NCBI GenBank assembly: GCA_000827325.1
Contig: KN832876.1
Coordinates: forward strand, 124,001-188,000
DNA length: 64,000 bases
Reading direction: 5' to 3'
From: Oidiodendron maius Zn
Lineage: Eukaryota > Ascomycota > Leotiomycetes > Myxotrichaceae
The first letter of the stretch is position 1, and each line of letters starts with the position of its first letter. The notes beneath the pieces are model-generated. The model made no database searches and had not been told where the DNA came from. It saw only the letters and a list, made by a program, of their open reading frames with translations. A program made the position numbers and the translations under genes. Positions 22,730-33,912 of the stretch are shown here, piece by piece.

Positions 22730-24001
22730 ATGTCGACGGCGTCGGGTCTGACGCGAAGAAGAGGAGGAGGAGCAGGAGGCGCCGGCCCTGGTGCTGGAGG
22801 GGACACCGAGGACGACCTTGCTCGTGGCAGCAGCTCTCCTGCGCCCAGGCTAGGCGGCTCTCGTGACAGCAGCGCCCCAGAGACTTCGTACCAGAGCAGC
22901 GAGAATGGACACAAGATTGCCTTTGACCCGAGAGATATCAGTGAGAGCGCTGAGCGGAGCAAGCAGCCCAAGCTCACGCTCATGGAGGAAGTGTTACTGC
23001 TTGGGCTGAAGGATAAGCAGGTAGAGATACCTAATCAATCTGAACTGGGCATTACGCTCGTGGGCTCTATTGTCTAACTACTGCTAGGGCTATCTGTCAT
23101 TCTGGAATGACAATATCTCGTATGCGCTACGTGGGTGTATTGTGATTGAGCTCGCCTTCAGGGGGCGCGTGAGCATGCAGAAGGATCCTGGGAGGCGGCG
23201 ATTCCCTCTGGCCGATCGAGTAATCGAGGTCATCGACGATACTCTGACGGGGGAGGTTCTCCTTGATGAGGCGCTGAAGATGATGAAGGCGAGTGAGAAG
23301 ATGAGCGTTAGTTCGTGGATTGACCTGATGAGCGGTAAGGCCCTTTTTCTTAGCATCCCCATCCGGCTCTCAATGATCGCCATGTACTGATATGTTTCAA
23401 ATAGGAGAGACATGGAACTTGATGAAGATCGGATACCAATTGAAGCAAGTCCGGGAACGATTAGCAAAGGGTCTAGTTGACAAGGGAATCCTGCGGACCG
23501 AGAAGAAGAATTTCCTCCTGTTCGATATGGCCACGCACCCCGTAGCTGACGGAGGCGCCAAGGAGGAGATCCGCCGAAGAGTTCGAAACGTGCTGACGCA
23601 GCGGACCGTCGTCTTACCTGGAAGCCAATTTCTCCCCGATAACCTCGAATTCAGATATACCAGAACTGTCGCCATGGTCTGTGCTGCCTACGCTGCCAAC
23701 GTACTTGAGAATGCTCTTGCTACTTTGGGACACGAGGCCAGGGAGCGAGCATTCGCCCAGGTGGACGAGCTGCTGGCTGAGTACAGCCAATGGCCATTTG
23801 GAAGGACAGCGGGTCAGTCAGGAGGCGTGGCCACGAACTTGGGGCAGATTATTTCTGAGGAGACGACAAACGGCAAAGATAAAGAGCTGCAGCTCGAGGT
23901 AAGCTTTGTATTACTATCTAAGCCACCGATAAATATTAACAATGTGCTAGGTGGTCGCGGCGTGCCTTAACGTCTTCACCCGGCTGGACTCGTTGCTATG
24001 A
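22730..24001 (+). CDS. VPS74: Vps74/GOLPH3 Golgi phosphoprotein
   Basis: Exons 22730-23020, 23088-23334, 23405-23898 and 23951-24001 give 360 residues. After a Gly-rich N terminus the GPP34 fold begins with [20 protein letters not shown] and continues with [38 protein letters not shown] and a C-terminal [12 protein letters not shown], all as in Vps74. The protein binds PI4P on Golgi membranes and the tails of glycosyltransferases to keep them in the Golgi through COPI. Introns are 52-70 bp and GT-AG. The start at 22730 lies in a good context (ACACAATGTC); an upstream in-frame ATG is less likely. It converges on RRP14. Confidence 0.94.
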
Positions 24002-24397
24002 ATGTTGGTTCGAAGGAGGGTGCGGGAGTCGGGGGCTTGTTGCTCAGGTAAATATGGCAGTCATCACCAAAATATTGGAGCAGATTTCCACGGCCTGGGC
24101 TAAATTGCGGGTGTTACTAAGTCGTTCCCTCGGCGATATTTGATGCCATTCGTGTACAGATATACTACAGTTCAGCATGCGAGGCTGATGAAAACTTACC
24201 ATGTAGTCCCGTCGTTTTCTCCGTTGAGGGGAACTTGAAGTGAGACAACTAAGACTATCTCCCGTATTCTAGAATTTAACGGCTCACTTATTACGGTTTT
24301 ATCCCGCTTGGCGTGTCCATGCCGAATTCCATTGTTCGTCGTATGCAACCTATGCTATGTACATTCCTAGAACATGAGTCGTGATAAAAAGAGCGAC
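24002..24397. other. Intergenic between convergent genes, 396 bp
   Basis: 3' flanks of VPS74 and RRP14. Nothing else seen. Confidence 0.45.
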
Positions 24398-26063
24398 TTA
24401 TGCGCGTGAGCCGAAACTTCCCTCAAATCCAGGTCTGCTCTTCGCTTTCTTGCCTTTGCTTTCGGCTGGCTTGCCCTTAGATTTGCCTTTCCCTTTCGAC
24501 CCCTTCTCCTCTCTTCTCTTCCGGAGATTCTCCTCTCGCTTTTTCTGCCTCATCATCTGGCTCTTGGCCACTCCGTCTTTCCTATCACTCCACTCCTTCT
24601 CGCTCCTCTTCTTTGCTTTCTCCTTGCGCTTCAGCGTCTTCTTCAGGAGCGAAGCATCGTCGCGGATCTTCTCGCCGTGGGCGCGCTTCTTGGCATTGAG
24701 CCATAGATCTTTTTCCTCAATATCTGCCTGTTTCTCCTCGTCCAGTCCGGATATTCGAAGGCGCTTCTTCTCACTGGCCGCCAGAGCCGTCGCAGCATCT
24801 TGCGGGCCCTTCTTTTTGGGTGTCTCTCTCAACGAGGATAAATCATTGGTGAGCGTTTGGCCGTCGGCAAAGGCTACTCGTCCGAAGGAGAAGTTGTTGT
24901 CAGGAGACCGAATGAGGGGGCTCAGCATGCTGGATGCTGGGGAGTCCCGTGCTGATGCAAGTGCTGCTTCACGGCGTGCATCCTCCTCGATCTTGGCCTT
25001 CTCTCGGAGTTCTTTCTTGTGCGCTCGCCGTAGTAATTCCTTTTTTCTCCTCTGCTCCATCAGTTCTTGTCGATTTCGTGCCGGCTTTCCATCTGGGCCG
25101 TCGGCTTTGCGAGCAGTTCTTAGAGCTTCTATTCGTGCCGCAAGTCTTGCCTTTAATAGTTCTGGGTTGGTAGGGAGTTTGAGGTGTTTCGGTGCAGTCG
25201 CGGGAGGAATCGTGGAAGACGTAGATGTATTGGCGCTGGGTTCGGCGGGATGGTCGAACGTAGGTGAAGGGGGAATAGAGCTAGGAGATGCAGGTGATTT
25301 TTGTCTGTTGGGTTGCTCTTCGAGACCCTCGGCGTCAAAGTTCTCAATCTCATCTCCGGCGTGTTCTAGGCTGGACTCTTGATCGTTTGTTTGCTCTACA
25401 GTTTGTACGAGCTCGCCATTTCCAGTCTTGTCTTTCACGTTGTTATCCGCAGGATACGTGGTTGTATGCGCTGCAGCTTTCGCTTTTTTGGCTTGCTTTT
25501 TATCTATTAATTTTGCCTTCTTCTTTTCTTGCTTCAAAATTTTCTTTTCGTTATTCGACAGGCTATTTGAGGGACCGACCGCTTGTCGTTCTGTTTGTGA
25601 TTGAGGGGTGTCCGGATTATCTGATGTCTTTTGCTTCTTTGTCTTCTTCTCTTCTGCGATTTTTAGACCTTGCCGTGGCAGCTCTTTCTCGACCCCTTCG
25701 ACCTCGGAATCTTCTTCGAATTCTTCCAACTTTCGCTTCTTTGCAAGTTCATCCATGACATCCTTGGCGCTCTTTACAGAGTCGGGATCAAGTTTTGCTC
25801 TTTTCGCGGCGGCAGCCTGGTCTTTTGTTTGCTTCTTCTTCCTCCACTGGTCCTACAAAGATATCAGGACAGATGGACGATCAAACATATTATTATTAAC
25901 CTACACTATTGTCCTCGCCATAATAGTGTTTTGCAGGAATCAGGGAAAGTAGACCGTCAAATGCCTCCGCGTGCTCACGCAACCGATCCTGCAGTCGCTC
26001 GTTAGACTGTGGAAGTCGAAAGGCGGGGAAGAATAATAATACCTGCAAGGAACTCTCTGCCAT
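24398..26063 (-). CDS. RRP14: Ribosome-biogenesis protein Rrp14 (SURF6 domain)
   Basis: Exons on the minus strand are 26063-26043, 26006-25905 and 25852-24398, giving 525 residues. The first exon encodes MAESSLQ only. An N-terminal Rrp14 segment (NERLQDRLREHAEAFDGLL, LIPAKHYYG) is followed by Lys-rich disorder. A SURF6 domain at about 275-500 contains LKARLAARIEALR, ARNRQELMEQRRKKE, FGRVAF, and ends in a basic KKREENLRKRREEK tail. In yeast Rrp14 acts in the nucleolus in 18S and 25S rRNA maturation. The first intron is 36 bp, which is very short, with a CTTCCACAG acceptor; the second is 52 bp. Because of that short intron the exact first exon deserves caution. Confidence 0.88.
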
Positions 26064-26701
26064 TTCCGCAAATCGAATATTAAAACGAGAAAATAAAGGA
26101 ATGTTAAGACGAGCACGCTCCACCCCTCACGGTCGCCGCAGAGAATCGATCGCACACAATAGGGGAATTTCGAGGGGTTTGGCGGTCTGACATGTCTCGA
26201 ACTTTTCTCAGTGGCCGAACTTTTCTCCCGCTCGCTAAGATCTGGATTGATAATAAGACGCTCTATATCATTCTGCACACGCCGTTTGCCATCAGTCTCC
26301 CACCTGACATCAGTCAGGCCTTGCTCAGCCTCCGAGAGTCAACGTATGCACATATTGTACCTCCAGCATACCATCTTCCTGGAGTCTATTTACAGAACTT
26401 GGCAATGGCGTGTATATATGCATAGCGAGTGCTCGTATTCAGGACGCGTCCGCTGTCTCTCAACTATGTGAGCGATGGCCGCCGACTGGGAAGATATATA
26501 TCACCGACTCACGCGTCGATTTCACTTGTCAAGTGCAAGTCGTTGCTAGATTCCTTGACTGATTCCGAACAGACGGATTTCCTTTTTTGATAAATGTCAA
26601 GCCTTAAGGCCTATCCTTCCATAAATACACAATATTGTTTTCTGTCTGGTCGACTACCGGAAGCTGTCTCCTCCGCGGTCTTTATTAACTCATGAATCTC
26701 T
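26064..26701. promoter_or_regulatory. Divergent upstream region, 638 bp
   Basis: Between RRP14 (minus) and an unknown plus-strand gene. No coding sequence or recognisable site. Confidence 0.4.
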
Positions 26702-28580
26702 ATGGCTTCCCAAGTCGAGGCAAATTCCTTGTCTGATATTACCCAACTGGCTGCAAACCCTCCAAAGTATCCCAGGAATCCAACAGAGCAAATCAGGGAT
26801 CCATTCTCACTCTATATTGCTCGCGTACCTGGAAGTCGAGGTGCGTTAAATCTCCACTCAGGTGCAAGAAGTCATTCTAAACAACTGGATAGACCTTGTC
26901 CTCACACCTCTTAAGCCTCAGCCCAAAAATGTCACTGCAGAAGATGTGGCTAGCTCTTTGTATTATCTCCATCTGAACACTGAGGCAGACGGTGAGCTTC
27001 TCGCCACTTCCCAGAGCAGCATTCCAGAAGAAGTAGAGCCCGATGAAGTTCCTCGAAAGCCGTTGCCACGGAAGCCTCTACCACATTCGGCTAGATCTTC
27101 ACTCGATATCAACCAGCGAAGCCAAGCAAACCATCTCGAGGATGCGGTACAGGCCGACAACGCAATCAAGAGCAAGCCACCATTGCCTGAAAGAAAGCCG
27201 ATATTACCTATTCGACCTTCGTCTCAGTTAAACGAAGGGGTTCAGAGGAAGCCTCTGGGACCGCGCCCACTAGTATCTCAGTCAGTTGGCCGAAAGCCTC
27301 TGCTAGGAGATGGAAGAAATTTGAACTCAAATTTCCAGCAAGGCACTTCCTCCGCTTACGAAGTAGAGAGCTCATCCCTTGAAGTATCCCCATCAGACAA
27401 CGTTGATAAAGGCGATGATCACCACAGAACGTTTTCAATTACTATCATTCGTCGAGATCCGTCATCAGGCGCCCAGTGGAATGTTGGCACATTGGTTGGC
27501 GAGGAACAGACAGAATCCAACCCTGCGCGTTCGAGGAAATCATATTTTGACATATCAATCCTCCTGTCTACTCCAGGATATGGCCAGTTTAAAACCCCTC
27601 CATTGATTCAGCAGTATGATAGAAGTAGAAGCAGCAGTGTTGGAAACTCACCAAGTCATGCTTTACCCTCTGATGTAAACGACAGAAGCGAAAATCCGCA
27701 TGATCGGGCGATCTCTGGTTCGGGCTTCATACGGCACCTGTGCATGGAAGGCTCCAGCTTTTGGGCGCGTACTAGGCAGCATAAAAGATCGCAGTCAGAC
27801 GCTGCGGGTATACGAGGCATCGCCGGCGGAGCGAATAGCAACTTTGGTGGAGACGCTCAAAATGAAACTTTTCAAGGCCATGGTGCTGAGGATCCCATCG
27901 ACTTTGAACCGAAAGGCTATGTTTTTACAAGTCCTTGGGATGGTCGGTGCAAATTTTCCACCGCCAGTAGTGGAAAAAGCTTGCGCTGTAGGCACACATT
28001 GCCGGGTCCAATTTCTGCAAATGGCGGAGATGAATTAAGCTCTCCTGTTCAGAACTCCGCATTAGTGAGCGAATTGCGCTTTAATTTGCCATCTTCTACC
28101 GTTTTCAGCTCGCACGCCTCTTCAAGCGCAGCTAAGGCCCTAGTAATTGAATCAAGGCGATTGAGCAAACAGAAAATTGGTCACATTCGGAACAAGCTGT
28201 CCCCCGAGAAGATAATAAGTCCGCCACTTCCACCTCGAATGCACCCCACATCCTACGCGGCTATGTATCCAAGTGACGGAGAATGCCCACCTCTGCTCCC
28301 TCCCAGGCCGCAGGTTGATGCATATACAACAGAGTCTAGTGATGAGGGAGGAGAAACACATGCAACTGCAGCCTCAGAACAGGCTGCATCCTGGTTACCT
28401 GGCGAAGATGAACCTCGTTTGGACCTTAGCATTGGTCGGGAGAAGGCCGGAGGTGGAAATAAGGGCAAGCATGCGAAACTTGGGAAGCTCGTCATATATG
28501 ATGAAGGGTTTAAAATGCTGGACCTTATTGTTGCGGCCAACATGGGGGTCTGGTGGAGTGTATGGGGCTTTGATCGATAG
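26702..28580 (+). CDS. Fungal protein of unknown function, C-terminal hydrophobic domain
   Basis: Exons 26702-26840 and 26893-28580 give 608 residues. The 52 bp intron has a GTGCGT donor and a GATAG acceptor and restores the stretch VPGSRDLVLTPLKP, which I recall as conserved in filamentous ascomycetes. The middle is disordered with polyproline-type motifs (PRKPLPRKPLP, PPLPERKP, PPLPPRP), possible SH3 ligands. Conserved-looking islands are FTSPWDGRCKF with SLRCRHTLP, SELRFNLPSS, and the C-terminal KLGKLVIYDEGFKMLDLIVA followed by NMGVWWSVW, which is hydrophobic and could bind a membrane. No catalytic motif is visible. An actin or membrane-scaffold role would fit the proline motifs, but there is no direct evidence. 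Confidence 0.75.
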
Positions 28581-29374
28581 GTTACAGTCTACCAATGGTC
28601 AATTATCGTTGATTGGACAGTATGGTGCAAATATGTGCAGCTGCCACTACCCGCCATGGGATGAACCCCGGATATTGAGGGCATGGTATCCTCGACATAG
28701 CTTTTTACCACCCCACCCGTCGGGCTTCTTCTACAAATCTGTCTCCAATTGAGGGAGATGAGCGACACTTCAGAGTTTTCAAGTTGTAGAAAACAAGGAA
28801 GCATAAGACTACCGGCTGATAGTTGCAAAACCAGATGGGAGTGACGCGTCCTAGAATCATGATTGAGACCTACGTCAGGCCACATTCAATGCTTTTCCTA
28901 TAGTCAACGTGGTGTAATTTTGCCTCGCGGCCACTATTAGACAGACCGTGAGCTGATCATGGTTCAATGAGTATTGAAAACCCATGTCCAGATACAAACG
29001 GGAGGCATTCTAGCCGCAGACTACCAATAATCGACATTTCCGCTCATGGGAATGAAAATTCTGTGGTGTACGAAGAGAGATATGGTCTTGATCGACAAAT
29101 CCAGGCCGTCATCCACCCATACAACCTTATGCAAAATATCGAGACTTCCATGTATCCGCACTGCCCTGCATATGGAGGTCGAGTTGTTTGTGGGATTGCT
29201 CGGTTTCTGCTCCCAGGACGTTTTCCTATAATAGGCCTGCTTTCTCCCTCTTCCTCCTTCCATCTCATCATCCACAGTTTGACTCTGCTCATCAGCTTTC
29301 CATTCAAACTCACACTTTCTCCACATTCCTCTTTGCTTCTTAGCCAGCAATCTCTTCATCCTCCAACCATCAAA
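28581..29374. other. Intergenic, 794 bp, with pyrimidine-rich leader
   Basis: Downstream of the unknown gene and upstream of the hydrophobin-like locus. About 29240-29370 is pyrimidine rich (CTTTCTCCCTCTTCCTCC type), as is common just upstream of highly expressed fungal genes. An open frame runs through it into the hydrophobin start, but its sequence resembles nothing. Confidence 0.5.
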
Positions 29375-29800
29375 ATGAAGTTCTCCGCCATCACCACCAT
29401 CCTCAGCCTTACCCTTGCAATTGCCCCCCCAACTGTTGAGGTCACCACCTGAGGCAAGAACAGCTTCACTGCCAACTGCAATGCTAAGGGAGGTTCCGCA
29501 TACTGCTGTGACCAAGTTAACCCAGCCACCAGCCAGCACTCCACCCTGCCCCTTAACTTGGACGCCCTTGTGCAGTGTAAGTTCTCTTCCACCTTTGGAT
29601 ACTGATGCGTGGCTAATTCGATACAGGCGTTTCGCTCCTGCTGAGCTCCATTTGCGCTTCCTCCCGTCTACTGCAGCGCCCCTGCCCAGAGCGACCCTGC
29701 CGTGAGTACATGCCTACTCCTCTATTCCAGATTATTAATTTCATGACAGCTTGTTGGTATCCTCAACGGTGCTCAAGTCTGCACCTTCTTTCCTTTGTAA
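29375..29800 (+). pseudogene. Hydrophobin-like gene, apparently decayed
   Basis: Small secreted-protein layout in three exons: 29375-29576, 29627-29701 and 29750-29800. MKFSAITTILSLTLAIA is a good signal peptide. After it come CNAKGGSAYCCDQ (a Cys, then a Cys-Cys pair, as in hydrophobins), VYCSAPAQSDPA, and LVGILNGAQVCTFFPL ending in TAA. The frame is interrupted by TGA at 29450-29452 just after the signal peptide, and a shift of one base is needed in the second exon (near 29657) to reach VYCSAP. Both introns keep good splice sites (GTAAGT/ACAG and GTGAGT/ACAG). Hydrophobins coat aerial hyphae and, in lichens, the interface with algae. The family call rests on the cysteine pattern and size; sequencing error could explain the breaks. 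Confidence 0.6.
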
Positions 29801-30512
29801 ATGGCGTTGGCTTGGACGGTCCTGACAGGTCATCTCTTCCTTGCCCTTCAACGGTCGAGCATGAGCTGGATTTGTGACTCTGGACACTTGAAAACTACGC
29901 TTGGTTGAAATTTCTATTGTGGGAAAGATACTAGACGGATTGTAGAGCATGAGATGGAGATTTGTAACTATAGATGGCTTTTGGGTGACATGTCTAATTC
30001 AACATTGGACGGCTACCTAGACGATTATTAGTTCTATTGGCTTTCAACGGCCATTCTTTTCAAGTACCTCTCAGTTCTCATATATTAATTCGTGTTCCCT
30101 CGACTCAACCTTGATTTTGACCGTGCCTGGTCCAGTATTGTTTGCCATGCGCAGCCATACCCGAGCAGAAACAGATTAATGAGCGCCCAATGCAGGTACC
30201 AATATCTTCCGTATATCATAATTTCGAGGTGCATGGTTCAAGGCGCCGCCAGAAACAAATAATGCAGCCAAGCACGGAGCCAAAACAAGAATTCACCCAA
30301 TAAAAACATGATGCACTCAGTTTATTTTGAGACAGCACAAATGGTATAAGGTAATTACTACGCAAGATCATCCCATCTATCCGGATTAAGGAAATATCCC
30401 TATTTCAGAGCTAAAACCTCCGAGTGCGCTCCATGCTGTAACATACAACCTTCAGTCCAACTGCAACATAGTAACTTTTCGGCTGCAACATACGTCACGG
30501 CTCCAACTCCAT
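29801..30512. other. Intergenic between convergent loci, 712 bp
   Basis: 3' flanks of the hydrophobin-like locus and RAD54. No supported feature. Confidence 0.45.
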
Positions 30513-33050
30513 TCAATGCGATATGTACTGAAAGACCGCCGACACTTCTTGCTCCTCACACTCTTGCCGTAACAACAGATCTTGGATAGGTTGCAATCCG
30601 TCGTTCACAAAATGATTCCAAGTGCTGGTATCGCCGTACATCATTGCTGGGGCCTTGATATGCTGCTTGCCATCCTGGTTACAACGTTTACACTTGAACG
30701 TGTCGTGCGTGTCGCTCGTGGTCGCAGCGTGGTACTGAAACAGCTCCCGCAGACTGTCCAGGGTGAAATGCCGCTCGACATCCTCAGCTGAATCTACAAC
30801 GCACGACGAAAGAGATTGCTTGTGAGACTGCCGCTGAAAAATTTTCTCCTCGATCGTGCCTGTCGCGATGAATCTATACACAAAGCAGTCCTTTTTCTGC
30901 CCATCGCGCCAGACTCGTGCGAGAGCTTGCTGATCTGCAGCCGGATTCCAGTCGGGGTCGAAGAGCACCAATCTGTTGGCCCCAATAAGGTTTAGACCAC
31001 ACCCTCCAGCTTTACTACTGAGAAGGAATATGAACTCATCTCCGTTGGGATCGTTGAACTTATCCACAAGTTTTTGGCGCTTCGTGACATTCATCGTTCC
31101 ATCGAGGCGAAGGGAGCCATAATTCCGGTGGCGGCAGAGCTTGTCGAACATGTCGAGGGTCTGAGTATAATTGCTGATCAGTACGATCTTATCGTTTGTA
31201 TCCTGCCGAATTCGTGCAAGCATTCGGTCGAGGACTTGCATCTTGCCAGAGTACCAAGGCCTTATATCCCGGTCCCTACCTCGTGCTTCTTTCGGAACGT
31301 AATCATCTGGCCAGTGCTTTTCGCACCCAGGCAGGTCGTCAGGAAGGTTGAGTAGATCTGGATGATTGCATAGTTTTTTGAGCAACCCGATTGCCTTAAG
31401 AGGTTGACTCCCTTTGCCCCGAAGAAGTGCTTTGATGTCAGGGCTTTTGATGAAGTAGTTATATAGATCGAGCTGGAATGGCGAGAGATTGCAAAATACC
31501 ACATGCTCATACTTGACTGGGAGGTACTTGGACAATATGTCGTTTGTCCGTCTAATGATGAATTTGTTGACAACCTCTAAGAGTTCTCGCAGACATTCGT
31601 CTCCTCTCTCTCGGTCTTTATCACTTCCCGCAGCATCCCGTCCTTTGAGAATTGGTATTTCATACTTCTTACGGAATTCCAGCCGGGTCCCGAGGAGGCC
31701 TGGATTAGCAAAACTTATAAGGGAGAAGTATTCGGATAAATCGTTCTGGATGGGCGTGCCGGACAAGATCACTCTCCTTGAGACGTTGAGGCAGTTCAGC
31801 GCAGTGAACGTCTGGCTGTCTCCATTCTTTAACCGGTGACCTTCGTCGCATAACATGAGACCGATCTTGGTATTCTTGAGCTCATCGACGTATAGTCGTA
31901 ATGTTTCGTAGGAAACAATGATGACTGGCCTGGTGACTGCTCGTCCACTGGCAATGGCCCACTGGCGAAGCTGCTGAGTGAGCTCTTCTTTGGTAGCCTT
32001 CCCATCGATGGCGAAGGGATGAATTGCATCAGGTCCAAGCCACTTCACCAATTCGTTTGCCCAATTCCTAACCAAGCTTGACGGGCATGCTATGATAGCT
32101 TTCTGTATAGTCGATTTTCCTGCATCTGGGGACTGCTTCAAAAGTGTCCACATGAGCGTGATACATTGAAGAGTCTTGCCCAAGCCCATCTCATCGGCCA
32201 TGATGCATCCGTTGGCCTTCTCTTCGATCATCCCGGTAACACACTTATACATGAACTTGACACCTTCTATTTGATGTGGTCTGAGTACCTTCGCGAGTTT
32301 AGGATCAATGACAACAGGAACCTTTGGTCGATCTCCTTGCACCACCTTCTTGATTCCCAAAATTTCAGCAAGACTTTTGTGCACAAGAGGTGCGTCTATC
32401 TTTGGGGGTTCATCGACCTTCCTTGCCTCTTCTATAGTCTTTGGCTTGTCGTGTATTGTAGGATCGTAGAGAACAATTGCAAACTCCCCGCTGGGGTCAT
32501 GCAGCGGCTTGGGCACGAAGACGGCACCCTGCCTCAATCCCAGTGTTGGTGGTGGTCGATTTGGATTGTAAGATACCGAGTTCTTGTCAATCAGTGGCAC
32601 AGCAAATCTCTTGCGAAACATTGCTTCCTTGTCTTTGACCTGAAAGACAGGAAATTTGTTGGCATCTCGGTTTGCAAGAGCCAGCCGATCCTCGTTCGTC
32701 CATGCGGTGTCTCCCTCATCCTTATCCCCATCCGCACCTCCATAATCTACTTTCCGGCGTTTTCGGCTTGGCTTGTCTGACTTCTGAATACTCGTTGCTG
32801 AACCGGGGCACCGGAAAGGTTTGGCTAATCGATCGCCTGATTGTGGTGTGCCGGCAAACAGTCGCTGAGTGAGCTTGCGTTTCTCTGCAGAAGGGGTTCC
32901 ATTTGATGGGGGAGTGTTCTCTTTGTCATCGTTCAGGCTGATTTTGAAAGGCTTTTTCAGCTTGTCGACATCTAAAAGTGATCCGCTGGTGTACCCGAGA
33001 CGTTTTTTTACTGTCACAGGAGTTGCAACATCTGAGGATAGCGTGATCAT
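30513..33050 (-). CDS. RAD54: DNA repair and recombination ATPase Rad54
   Basis: A single exon of 845 residues. It is a Snf2-family translocase: Walker A in DEMGLGKTLQC (Lys about 292), Walker B DEGHRLKN (Asp about 402), SGTPIQNDLSEYFSL, KGRDAAGSDKDRERGDE, SKAGGCGLNLIGANRLVLFD and WRDGQKKDCFVYRF. KPFRCPG and the N-terminal KRRKVDYGGADGD are typical of fungal Rad54. It works with Rad51 in homologous recombination, driving strand invasion and removing Rad51 from duplex DNA. The first in-frame ATG is at 33050, but it is preceded at once by TTCTTTCAG, which resembles a splice acceptor, so a short upstream exon is possible. The divergent neighbour is a small unknown ORF. Confidence 0.95.
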   Translation of the reverse strand: MITLSSDVATPVTVKKRLGYTSGSLLDVDKLKKPFKISLNDDKENTPPSNGTPSAEKRKLTQRLFAGTPQSGDRLAKPFRCPGSATSIQKSDKPSRKRRKVDYGGADGDKDEGDTAWTNEDRLALANRDANKFPVFQVKDKEAMFRKRFAVPLIDKNSVSYNPNRPPPTLGLRQGAVFVPKPLHDPSGEFAIVLYDPTIHDKPKTIEEARKVDEPPKIDAPLVHKSLAEILGIKKVVQGDRPKVPVVIDPKLAKVLRPHQIEGVKFMYKCVTGMIEEKANGCIMADEMGLGKTLQCITLMWTLLKQSPDAGKSTIQKAIIACPSSLVRNWANELVKWLGPDAIHPFAIDGKATKEELTQQLRQWAIASGRAVTRPVIIVSYETLRLYVDELKNTKIGLMLCDEGHRLKNGDSQTFTALNCLNVSRRVILSGTPIQNDLSEYFSLISFANPGLLGTRLEFRKKYEIPILKGRDAAGSDKDRERGDECLRELLEVVNKFIIRRTNDILSKYLPVKYEHVVFCNLSPFQLDLYNYFIKSPDIKALLRGKGSQPLKAIGLLKKLCNHPDLLNLPDDLPGCEKHWPDDYVPKEARGRDRDIRPWYSGKMQVLDRMLARIRQDTNDKIVLISNYTQTLDMFDKLCRHRNYGSLRLDGTMNVTKRQKLVDKFNDPNGDEFIFLLSSKAGGCGLNLIGANRLVLFDPDWNPAADQQALARVWRDGQKKDCFVYRFIATGTIEEKIFQRQSHKQSLSSCVVDSAEDVERHFTLDSLRELFQYHAATTSDTHDTFKCKRCNQDGKQHIKAPAMMYGDTSTWNHFVNDGLQPIQDLLLRQECEEQEVSAVFQYISH

Positions 33051-33500
33051 TCTGAAAGAAGACGAATTCAGGACCCTATTCGATAGGAATTCCTAGCCCG
33101 TCCGCAAGCATTCGAGTATTACAGAGGGTTTCGTCTTGAGGGATGGGGAGCTGTCGAAGTCAACAATCGTGGTCGGAGACGCGACGCGACGGCTGGTGAC
33201 GCCTGCCGTGAACGGTATCACGTGATGAAATACACTGCCTCGCGGATTCCGATTGCCGCCGACTTCAGGGGAAACTGAATAAAAAAATTTGAGGGAAGTC
33301 ATATAATCCAGAGATCCGACGTCGGGGCCTGCCTTGTCTCCTTCTTTTGCTTCTCTATATAGAGATTTCATTTATCTAGTATATTGCGCACCTAGACGCT
33401 AGACTTTCTTTCCTGAAGATTTTATAGAATCTTCATACCGTGCATCACCAGCAGTCCATTGCAAGTCACGTTCACTACCTACTATATTCCGCTAATAAAC
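33051..33500. promoter_or_regulatory. Divergent upstream region of RAD54, 450 bp
   Basis: Between the RAD54 start and the small ORF at 33501. It contains ACGCGACGCGAC at about 33179-33190, which resembles overlapping cores of the cell-cycle element ACGCGT without matching it exactly. The call is weak. Confidence 0.35.
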
Positions 33501-33830
33501 ATGACCCCGCCTCGTCGCCCGACGTCCTTCGACTACTTTCTTGCTCGATACCAGTATCCCATCGTGGCGAGCACAATCGGACTTCACTTTGCTCATCACC
33601 AATATATCAAGCGGACCGAACCGGCTCTGGAACTGGCAGGTGGCTTTGGCCGACTGACAATATCCCTTCCTCGGCCCCTGAAGGCGGGGCTGGCTTGGGC
33701 GGTGGTCTTAACTGCAGTCCTTACCAAAACTACACTTGCCCAGAGGGCCATCGTCAATTATTCTGACCCTGTTAGTACACTCTCTTCCGAGAGGAAACAG
33801 TGGATGAGGATTCCCGAAGCCAGCCTCTGA
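33501..33830 (+). CDS. Small hypothetical membrane protein
   Basis: An open frame of 109 residues starting MTPPRRPTSFDYFLARYQYP. A hydrophobic stretch at about residues 65-85 (LAWAVVLTAVLTKTTLA) could cross a membrane. I do not recognise the family. The 3' end is uncertain: a GTTAGT donor at about 33772 and a CCAAG acceptor near 33853 would replace the last 19 residues with PPANPRRTMMYR and a stop. The gene lies only 82 bp before the mitochondrial-carrier start on the same strand, unusually close for this genome, so it could also be a leader ORF or an upstream part of a shared transcript. Confidence 0.45.
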   Translation: MTPPRRPTSFDYFLARYQYPIVASTIGLHFAHHQYIKRTEPALELAGGFGRLTISLPRPLKAGLAWAVVLTAVLTKTTLAQRAIVNYSDPVSTLSSERKQWMRIPEASL

Positions 33831-33912
33831 ACGTTTTACGCCTCGAGACTCCAATCTCCAAGCCAGCAAACCCGCGCAGGACCATGATGTATCGATAAAG
33901 CTGCACCGAGCC

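Noticed and set aside
24381-25382. Long open frame (333 codons) on the plus strand
   Set aside because: It is antisense to RRP14; its Ser/Leu/Phe-rich sequence is what Lys/Glu-rich codons give on the other strand.
28967-29452. Open frame that runs into the hydrophobin-like start
   Set aside because: The upstream part resembles nothing, and the signal peptide at 29375 is the natural start.
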